From the NCBI GenBank assembly GCA_051883395.1, contig JBJETQ010000036.1, forward strand, positions 1 to 53,446: a stretch of 53,446 nucleotides of DNA. Direction: 5' to 3'. Position 1 is the stretch's first letter. Every line of letters starts with the position of its first letter. The notes below the pieces were generated by a model. The model did no database searches, was not told the origin of the DNA, and was given only the letters and a program-made list of their open reading frames with translations. This stretch comes from HGM11368 sp051883395. GTDB taxonomy: Bacteria; Bacillota; Clostridia; Christensenellales; UBA3700. Shown one piece after another: positions 41,157 through 47,641 of this stretch. The position numbers and the translations under genes are program-made.

Positions 41157-43349
41157 TTAATTGTTTCCTTTCTGAATACTGCCCTTGTTTTTTATCAACT
41201 GTTCGTTGACCAAAATATTGATGGCTTCGTCAACAAGCTCTTGTCCCATTTGTTCATATTGCTCTTTCGATTCGTCTGTCTGGTCAAACAGCTCGGTCGT
41301 AATACTGAACGCTTCGCCCAGATAGCTCGTCATGGCACGTTTGAAAGTTGTTTTTAGGTCTTCTTTGTCATTGACCATACGTCCGTTCTGTTCGATAAAT
41401 TCATTAAGAATATCCTTGAACACAACTCTTACGTATTCTCCCATGCTCTTTTTCATCAGAGCTTCGATATCCAATTCGATAGGAGCTTTCTTCTCGTCAT
41501 AACGAATTTTTTCGGCCTGCATGGCTAAATCGTGCCTGTCGCACAGACTTTTCTTTTCATCTTCATGTTGCGACAAAACCTTTTTATATTCTTCTTTGAG
41601 ATTGTTGATTTCGGTTTTGCAACCTTTCAGTTTTTCGTTCAGCTTGTCAATAACCGTTTTTGATTCTTCGATATAACTATACTTTTCCAAAGAGTATGGT
41701 CTCTCGTAAATTTCGTAATAATCGTAAAAAGATCTCAACGCAAAGACGTGGTTATAGTTGTTTATCAGGTTATATTCTTCTTTTTCCCACAACCATTGAT
41801 CGTCCATCTTTTTCTTCATTATTTCGTCTTTATAAGAACGCATCTCATATTGTGGATACTGTATGGTATATTTAGAAACCGTACAATACGTCTTGATAAT
41901 GATAGGCAAAAGATTAAGCAGAACAACGTGCTGTTTTCTCAAAAGTCTTGCCTGATTGAACGGTGATTTTTCGTCGTCCTGATCGTCGTTAGGAATTGCG
42001 GTGTTGATTTTGAGAACGTACTGGTCGTACATATCACCCTTTCCTGCACGAATCAATTGCTTATAAAAACGTTGTACGTTTGGCACAGAATACTGCAATT
42101 TGTCATAATAATCGTCTGTAAGTCCGTTGTTAGCATAATCGACATCAACGCCTGACGCCATGATAATATTTATTGCCATAAGTACGTTGAACATAGCGTC
42201 GCTCGAACTGCTACTTTCAATATCATCAGCCGTAACTTTCTTGAAGTTGTAGTTAAAAAAGTCCTTGGTCGTATCGATTTTTCTAAACTGCATGTCAACG
42301 TAATGTCCTGCGTCGTACATGGTTTTGACAAATTGGTTAAAGCTACGATATATCGAACGCAAAAACTTAAAATCTCTTTGCAGATATGCGTCTTCATTAT
42401 CGATTTTGATACCGAATTCCTTTTCGTCAACATTAACGATTTTATCAATTATTTCGTCCATAGGCACGTTGACGTATCCGTTTTCGGTTACCTTGCCTTC
42501 CGCACGGTATCTGTCAAAAATTGCGTCTCTCAATTGTCTTACTATCGCAATAGGTTTTGTGAAAAACTCAAAAAACGCAAGATATGTTTCGCCGACGACA
42601 AACGTATGATACAGGGATATTTCCGTTTTTGCATGTCTTTCCTTTGGTATTGACGTAAAGGTCCAGCCTTTGTATTTTATATTCATGCCAAAGTCATCTC
42701 TGATTTCAATATCGCTTCCGCTCAGATAATAATCTAAGCCGTCGTCGCCATTTGCAATCAGCGCCGAATCATTAATAAAATCCATAGTCTTCACAAGCAA
42801 AGACTCGACAAATTCTATTTCTTTTTTCGTACGCTCGTCGTTGCTTTCCGACTCGGAGCATTGTATAAATTTGGAATCAATCTCGATTGTATTTGCGCTT
42901 TTCTTCAAATCGTCATACAAAAGCCCCCTGATTTCTACCAGAACACGCAAAAACAATGCCGCAGTTTCTACATATTTTGTAATAACAGGGCTGAACACGT
43001 GAGGAGAAGCGTCAAATACCAGAGTTCCGTCGTCAGCAACGACTCTATTAAAAATATCGTTTAGGGTTTGATTTATCTTCTTTACCGCATCGCTGTATTT
43101 GGTAACGTTAATTCGGAACTTAGCATACTCCATTATGGTCAACAACCCGTAACATTGACCTATTACGCCAACTTCTTTTTCCCCTTCTTCTATCAAAAAG
43201 CCTTTTGAATTTTTATTCAAATCATAGCCGATAAAGCTTTTTATCATTTCATCGCCGATTTCTTTTCTGTTACGATACAGATTAAATACGCTTTGAGTTC
43301 CTTTTATGTACAAAGGGTCAGAATAATTATTTCGAGAGTTTTTAGCCAT
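41157..43349 (-). CDS. Large coiled-coil protein of unknown family, second gene of TIR operon
   Basis: A 730-residue soluble protein with no signal peptide. No family was recognised. The N-terminal ~350 residues are helical with VGVIGQCYGLLTIMEYAKFRINVTKYSDAVKKINQTL, which looks like helical-repeat packing. A long coiled coil spans about 560-625 (INNLKEEYKKVLSQHEDEKK and following). The end (about 630-715) is again helical. GGAGG lies 7 nt before the ATG. It overlaps the TIR gene by 8 nt and so is coupled to it. Large size and coiled coil suggest a scaffold or sensor in a complex with the TIR protein and the ATPase. Confidence 0.7.
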   Translation of the reverse strand: MAKNSRNNYSDPLYIKGTQSVFNLYRNRKEIGDEMIKSFIGYDLNKNSKGFLIEEGEKEVGVIGQCYGLLTIMEYAKFRINVTKYSDAVKKINQTLNDIFNRVVADDGTLVFDASPHVFSPVITKYVETAALFLRVLVEIRGLLYDDLKKSANTIEIDSKFIQCSESESNDERTKKEIEFVESLLVKTMDFINDSALIANGDDGLDYYLSGSDIEIRDDFGMNIKYKGWTFTSIPKERHAKTEISLYHTFVVGETYLAFFEFFTKPIAIVRQLRDAIFDRYRAEGKVTENGYVNVPMDEIIDKIVNVDEKEFGIKIDNEDAYLQRDFKFLRSIYRSFNQFVKTMYDAGHYVDMQFRKIDTTKDFFNYNFKKVTADDIESSSSSDAMFNVLMAINIIMASGVDVDYANNGLTDDYYDKLQYSVPNVQRFYKQLIRAGKGDMYDQYVLKINTAIPNDDQDDEKSPFNQARLLRKQHVVLLNLLPIIIKTYCTVSKYTIQYPQYEMRSYKDEIMKKKMDDQWLWEKEEYNLINNYNHVFALRSFYDYYEIYERPYSLEKYSYIEESKTVIDKLNEKLKGCKTEINNLKEEYKKVLSQHEDEKKSLCDRHDLAMQAEKIRYDEKKAPIELDIEALMKKSMGEYVRVVFKDILNEFIEQNGRMVNDKEDLKTTFKRAMTSYLGEAFSITTELFDQTDESKEQYEQMGQELVDEAINILVNEQLIKNKGSIQKGNN

Positions 43350-44583
43350 TTTGAAGCCTCCTAACTTTTTCTAAATTTATTTTTATCATTGGCATCAAGC
43401 CATTGCGTGCGTCTGGATATTCGGAAATAAAACCTATCGGTTCTTCGTCAATAGAAGATATTATTTCCCTGCATCCGTCGCCGCTATCATCCAGCCAAAC
43501 AAAACGGGGTCTTCCCGCAAAAGCGTCTGCGACGTATTGCGTAAAGGATAGCTTGCCGATACTTTTTGCGTAATTTTTGATTATTTCTACCGACGGAAGT
43601 TCTACTTTTTCTATTGCTTCTTTTTCTTCATTCGTAAACGAAATCTGAGTAAAACGTTCTATCCACCGTTTAATTGTATCGTCATAGCCGTTTTTGAAGT
43701 CCAATACGTTCTTGCTTATCAGAGTTGCCGTTACGGCGTCGGTTTCCAATAAAATCCAATTAATTGGTTCAAATAAATACTGCTTATTCTTTTCGGTATA
43801 TACTCTGTTGTCATTAAAGACCTGCACGGCATTTTCGATACAACCGACAATATGATTGCAAGCCCCCTGATAATACTCGCCAAAAATTACTTCTATATTC
43901 TGTCCGACTTTTCTCGAATTGCTGAACGTATTTTCAAACTTTTGAATTGCGGTAGCGCTGTTGGTAACTGCCAAGGGATTTGTCTTTGCAATCTCGTCAA
44001 CAATCTGATTGATATAGTTTCCTTTTTTGATGACATATAACTTGTTGCTGTTGAAAGATTGAATCAATCTCAAAACTCTATCTTCCGGCAAAACTTCTTT
44101 TAGCCTTGTATCGCTCAAATCAGCACATTTTACAAATGCCTGTCTGATAATGGAATATACCGATTCGTCTTTTTCATTCAACACACAAAACGAGCGCATA
44201 TCGGGTTTGGTCTTTTTGATTTCTTCAAAAATTTCTATTTCTTTTTCAACAGCGCTCCGCCCGATAATATCTTTGGCGTCCGTCGAAGTGGTTTGTTCGC
44301 CTATCAGGCAATTGATATCAAGAAAAAATATAATACCGCAACAACGCTCGTCAGTCAGCACACTACGGACTTTGTCGTACCAAATATCTCCGCTTAGCAT
44401 ATCTTTGTCATACCAAAAATTCAGTCCGGCGGAATACAAAGCGTTAAAATCAAGATAAACGGCGTTTTTGGATAAATGTGAATAGGAAATAAAAACATAT
44501 TGAGAGTTGGACGATGACTGTTCTCTATCCAAATATGTCTTTGGTATCTCAGCATTATTTATGATTTTATTTTCCCCGTTCAT
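43342..44583 (-). CDS. TIR-domain protein with DUF6273-like C-terminal domain
   Basis: A 413-residue protein. The N-terminal TIR domain (about 28-165) opens with YVFISYSH (29-36) and continues with GLNFWYDKDMLSGDIWYDKV (53-72), IIFFLDINCL and SAVEKEIEIF (110-119), where Glu115 fits the catalytic glutamate of NAD-consuming TIRs. After a linker, residues 228-408 resemble the DUF6273 domain: INWILLETDAVTATLISKNVLDF, a Trp-rich middle with FTNEEKEAI, LPS and SFTQYVADA, and an end GLMPMIKINL that recalls the GVRPAL ending. I think this domain is CLec/FGE-like and may sense a ligand. It has a good promoter at 44633-44661 but no clear Shine-Dalgarno sequence. First gene of the five-gene operon. Confidence 0.82.
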   Translation of the reverse strand: MNGENKIINNAEIPKTYLDREQSSSNSQYVFISYSHLSKNAVYLDFNALYSAGLNFWYDKDMLSGDIWYDKVRSVLTDERCCGIIFFLDINCLIGEQTTSTDAKDIIGRSAVEKEIEIFEEIKKTKPDMRSFCVLNEKDESVYSIIRQAFVKCADLSDTRLKEVLPEDRVLRLIQSFNSNKLYVIKKGNYINQIVDEIAKTNPLAVTNSATAIQKFENTFSNSRKVGQNIEVIFGEYYQGACNHIVGCIENAVQVFNDNRVYTEKNKQYLFEPINWILLETDAVTATLISKNVLDFKNGYDDTIKRWIERFTQISFTNEEKEAIEKVELPSVEIIKNYAKSIGKLSFTQYVADAFAGRPRFVWLDDSGDGCREIISSIDEEPIGFISEYPDARNGLMPMIKINLEKVRRLQNG

Positions 44584-44632
44584 ATTATAAGTACCACTAA
44601 TTGTAAAATAACAGATGATATTATACGTATAT

Positions 44633-44661
44633 ATTATAAATTAAATAAATCAAAAAAGCAA
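44633..44661 (-). promoter_or_regulatory. Promoter of the TIR-ATPase operon
   Basis: TTGCTT (44656-44661) and TATAAT (44633-44638) with a 17-bp spacer on the minus strand, about 45 nt before the TIR gene. A second TATAAT directly abuts the ATG. Two CGACA direct repeats lie just upstream (about 44680-44692) and may bind a regulator. Confidence 0.6.
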
Positions 44662-44998
44662 TAGTATTATAAAAATATTCGACAATATGCGACATTTGAT
44701 TGATTATTTTTTCATTGCTGCCACACGAGAGCGTCAGTCTTGTTTCATTCGGGAGACGACTGCTTCTTTTCGTAACGACACGTCAATCACAATCTGACTC
44801 AAAAAACTCTTTTCAATGAGCTTTCGTAACAAAAAATAGAGTTATCAATCGCAGTTCCTTGACAATAATATTGACAATCTTGCCACACAAAAAGGTTCAA
44901 AACCCACCTACGATTTTTACACCTTCTGCCCATCATTTTCCCTTACATGCGGACGCTTTTACCTGCATCAAAACAAAACCGATATATAATAAAAAAAG
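44662..44998. other. Gene-free stretch upstream of the TIR operon
   Basis: About 340 bp with no supported gene on either strand. It holds short repeated words (TTTCGTAAC twice, GCCACAC twice). The 11-mer GCCACACGAGA at about 44720 also occurs near 1814. It looks like decayed intergenic sequence at the border of an inserted island; no integrase, tRNA or att repeat was seen. Confidence 0.35.
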
Positions 44999-45050
44999 GC
45001 AACTTTTCCTGCTTGCGTACCTAAGTACGTTCGCTTTGATAAAGTTGCCG
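44999..45050 (-). terminator. Terminator of pgi, containing repeat-derived sequence
   Basis: A perfect outer stem GGCAACTTT / AAAGTTGCC followed on the minus strand by TTTTTTT. Its loop holds an inner hairpin GTACCTAAGTAC within GCGTACCTAAGTACG (45016-45030), which resembles the centre of the repeat at 32.8 kb. Confidence 0.75.
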
Positions 45051-45057
45051 TTTATTG

Positions 45058-45083
45058 TATTACGACGTATATGCGCCGTCAGA
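45058..45083. repeat. Diverged partial copy of the 32.8-kb intergenic repeat
   Basis: Twenty-one of 26 bases match the right end of the repeat at 32897-32922 (GTATT-CGACG-ATAT-CGCCG pattern), in the same orientation. With GCGTACCTAAGTACG at 45016-45030 this makes a second, eroded copy. It runs up to the pgi stop codon. Confidence 0.5.
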
Positions 45084-45084
45084 A

Positions 45085-46497
45085 TCAGATGATATACTTA
45101 TTCTGCTTTTGCGGAGCGTTTGCAAGTTCTGCTCTCTTTTCGTCGTAGCCCGGTCTGCCAAGAAGCGCATAGGTAGCGTTTTTACCTTCTTCAACGCCCG
45201 GCTGATTGAAGGTGTCTATACCGAGCAAAGCGCCGGTGTAAGCCGTTTTGAGCATAAAGAACATAAGAAGCTGACCGAGAGTAAACTCGTTGAGCTCAGG
45301 AAGCATAATGGTATGGTTCATCTTGCCCGCTTTGGTGATTGCGTATTCGGTAGCCTTGCGCTCTGCCTGAATAAGCTCGTTCATGGTATGACCGCAAAGG
45401 AAGTTGACGTTAGGAAATTCTTCGCAACCGTCAGCAATTTTGACTTCGGTACGATAATTGTCCACACCGATAAAGGTAATAACCTTGTCAAAAGGTCCTT
45501 CGGCATAGAGCTGAACCTGCGAGTGCTGGTCGGTAACGCCCAATGCTTTGACAGGAGTCTGTCCCTTGTTGCAAGTCGTTCCGTCGAGATTTCTGTTCTT
45601 GCCAAGGCTCTCGCCCCAGAGTTGGCAATACCAGTCTGCGATATATTTGAGACCGTCCGCATAAGGCATCATAACGGAGATGTTTTTACCCTTTTGCATA
45701 GCCATATATTGCAAGGTTCCCGCCATAAGCGCAGGGTTCTTTTTGACGTTAGCGCTCTGACATTGTTCGTCCATAAATCTTGCGCCGCCTACAAGCGCCT
45801 TTATGTCGATGCCGTTGACTGCGGCAGGGAAAAGTCCCACAGGACAAAGTTCGCTGAATCTTCCGCCTACGCCGTCAGGAATATAGAAAGTTTTGTAGCC
45901 TTCTTTCTGAGCGATTTTGATAAGGTTGCCCGTTGCTCTGGACGTGGTGGCGATAATGTGGTCTTTTGCCTTGTCGCCGAGCTTAGACGTAAGAATGTCG
46001 TTGATGATGAGATATTGAGTCATAGTTTCGGAAGTCGAACCGCTCTTTGTGATGACGTTGAACATGGTTTTTTCTACGTCGATTACGTCAAGAAGCGCTG
46101 CCATTCTCTCAGGGTCTACGTTGTCTTCAACGTAAAACTTAGGACCCTTTCTCTTGCGTTTTGGCAAGTCGTTGTAGTGGAGATGACAAATTGCCTGAAA
46201 TGCGGCAATAGGGCCGAGCGCACTACCGCCAATGCCCAATACGACAAAATACTCGAAGTTTTTGCGTACGTATTTTGCGGTTGCAAGAATGTCGTCAATG
46301 ACTTCGGTCTGGTTGTAAGGCAATTCCGTCCAACCCATCATATTCTTTCCCCTGCCTGCTTTTACTGCTTCAAAAGCGTTGGTAATTTCGCCAAGGCGAG
46401 AAGAAAAATCTTTGTCGGTAAAGCCGTCGGCAACGGCTCCGCTCATCATATTGTTGTAATCCAATCTGATTTTCATTTCTTTTTTGTTATATCTCAT
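45085..46497 (-). CDS. pgi: Glucose-6-phosphate isomerase
   Basis: A 470-residue glycolytic enzyme that interconverts glucose 6-phosphate and fructose 6-phosphate in the cytoplasm. Signatures are VVLGIGGSALGPIAAFQA, the SIS-domain ITKSGSTSETMTQYL, GGRFSELCPVGLFPAA and the C-terminal LGQLLMFFMLKTAYTGALLGIDTFNQPGVEEGK, the PGI family signature carrying catalytic residues. Length fits the bacterial type. GGAGG lies 6 nt before the ATG. A 12-bp palindrome (46522-46533) sits just upstream. It ends at the terminator at 44999-45050. Confidence 0.95.
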   Translation of the reverse strand: MRYNKKEMKIRLDYNNMMSGAVADGFTDKDFSSRLGEITNAFEAVKAGRGKNMMGWTELPYNQTEVIDDILATAKYVRKNFEYFVVLGIGGSALGPIAAFQAICHLHYNDLPKRKRKGPKFYVEDNVDPERMAALLDVIDVEKTMFNVITKSGSTSETMTQYLIINDILTSKLGDKAKDHIIATTSRATGNLIKIAQKEGYKTFYIPDGVGGRFSELCPVGLFPAAVNGIDIKALVGGARFMDEQCQSANVKKNPALMAGTLQYMAMQKGKNISVMMPYADGLKYIADWYCQLWGESLGKNRNLDGTTCNKGQTPVKALGVTDQHSQVQLYAEGPFDKVITFIGVDNYRTEVKIADGCEEFPNVNFLCGHTMNELIQAERKATEYAITKAGKMNHTIMLPELNEFTLGQLLMFFMLKTAYTGALLGIDTFNQPGVEEGKNATYALLGRPGYDEKRAELANAPQKQNKYII

Positions 46498-46521
46498 TGT
46501 TACCCTCCAAGGTATATAAAT

Positions 46522-46533
46522 ATTATCGATAAT
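46522..46533. promoter_or_regulatory. Palindrome upstream of pgi
   Basis: ATTATCGATAAT, a perfect 12-bp palindrome between the stop of the TIM-barrel gene and pgi, about 25 nt before the pgi start codon. It could be an operator for a dimeric regulator. No other support. Confidence 0.3.
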
Positions 46534-46545
46534 TGAAAAAACGAT

Positions 46546-47361
46546 TTATTTGCTCAACGCCCTGTCCAGACAGTCGCAAAGATACAGATAACTGTCATTG
46601 AGCTGAGCGATATTGTCGTAGTTTTTGTCATAGACTTCCATAAGGCAAGGTCCGTCGTAACCTGCGTCCATCAACCGAGCAAAAAACTCTACAAAATCAA
46701 AGCTTCCTTTGCCCGGAATAGCCAGTCCCGACTCGTCGTAATCGCATACGTGAACGGTGCAAAGTCTATCCTTCTGAACTGCAAGAAACTCTCTCCAATC
46801 TATACCCGATTGCATTGCCTGCTTGATGTCCAGCACAGCACCTAAATCGGGACAATAGCGCTTGATATTGTCAAAATACGTCGGCGTGGAACAGTAAGTC
46901 CAATGTACGTTTTCGTAACAAAATTTCAACCCGTAACCTGCCGCAATGTCCACCAATTTGTTGACGGTGTTGGCAAGTGCGGGATAGTCGAAGGTATATT
47001 TGACTGCTCTTTTGAGAAGCGTAGGACCGTGAAAAGTATAGTATCCTGCACCTATCATCTGACCAACCCTGCACGCCCTGTTGAATGCGTCGAAGGCGTC
47101 GGCTCTGGCTCTGTCGCCCCTATTGAAAAGGTCAGGTTCGAATTGATTGGTAAGAGTATGTACAGAATGAACTTCCAGTTTTTTCTCCCGTCTGACGTCT
47201 GCCAGCTTATCAACCAGCACTTCCCCGAATTCCTTACGATATTCGTAATGCGAAGCCAAAAAAACTTCACACACGTCGCAACCCGTCTGCGCTATGGCGC
47301 TAAGAGCCTGCTCTGTGTAGAGATTGGGAAAATATGAAGCTGTCGAAATACCTATACGCAT
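46546..47361 (-). CDS. TIM-barrel sugar-phosphate isomerase/epimerase family protein
   Basis: A 271-residue xylose-isomerase-like TIM barrel (AP endonuclease 2 fold). It shows MRIGISTASYFPN, CDVCEVFLAS, LEVHSVHTLTNQFEPDLF, YYTFHGPT, KFCYENVHWTYCS, LGAVLDIKQA, LCTVHVCDYD and CLMEVYDKNYD, with the Glu/Asp/His residues that bind a divalent metal. Members isomerise or epimerise sugars or sugar acids. Substrate unknown. I chose the ATG at 47361: it lies 6 nt after a -10 box and has no ribosome site, so the mRNA is probably leaderless. An upstream in-frame ATG lies inside the promoter. Next gene is pgi, 48 bp on. Confidence 0.82.
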   Translation of the reverse strand: MRIGISTASYFPNLYTEQALSAIAQTGCDVCEVFLASHYEYRKEFGEVLVDKLADVRREKKLEVHSVHTLTNQFEPDLFNRGDRARADAFDAFNRACRVGQMIGAGYYTFHGPTLLKRAVKYTFDYPALANTVNKLVDIAAGYGLKFCYENVHWTYCSTPTYFDNIKRYCPDLGAVLDIKQAMQSGIDWREFLAVQKDRLCTVHVCDYDESGLAIPGKGSFDFVEFFARLMDAGYDGPCLMEVYDKNYDNIAQLNDSYLYLCDCLDRALSK

Positions 47362-47367
47362 ACTAGC

Positions 47368-47395
47368 ATTATAACATTTCAAAGCCATACTGCAA
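47368..47395 (-). promoter_or_regulatory. Promoter giving a leaderless mRNA for the TIM-barrel gene
   Basis: TTGCAG (47390-47395) and TATAAT (47368-47373), spacer 16 bp, minus strand. The ATG follows the -10 box after 6 nt. This is the same layout as at 35832-35860. Confidence 0.6.
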
Positions 47396-47574
47396 AGCCT
47401 TTTTTATAATTTTTTTGATATAAAATTCAATAAAATTTTGTTTGAAATGCCATTTATCAGCCAAAAGCGCAGGTTTCGGGGCAAAATAAGCGTCAAGTAG
47501 CCCATTACCAAATAATGGAAAAATAAATTTTACCGATATTTTGCAATATTTTGCCGGCTAGTATCGCTATTATG

Positions 47575-47603
47575 TTGATTATTTGAAAAATATTTGATAT
47601 TAT
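47575..47603 (+). promoter_or_regulatory. Promoter of the MMPL transporter gene
   Basis: TTGATT (47575-47580) and TATTAT (47598-47603), spacer 17 bp, plus strand, about 35 nt before the start codon. The remaining sequence back to 47400 shows no gene. Confidence 0.5.
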
Positions 47604-47641
47604 TATTGTTGAATTTAGATATTTACATATAGGAGTAAATG

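Noticed and set aside
1814..44735. The word GCCACACGAGA shared by two gene-free stretches (near 1814 and 44720)
   Set aside because: Only 11 bp with no extended match; could be chance or a shred of an old repeat.
45055..46536. Long open frame (about 490 codons) on the plus strand opposite pgi
   Set aside because: It is the antisense shadow of a complete, well-conserved pgi gene; composition is Cys/Phe/His-rich, with no ribosome site.
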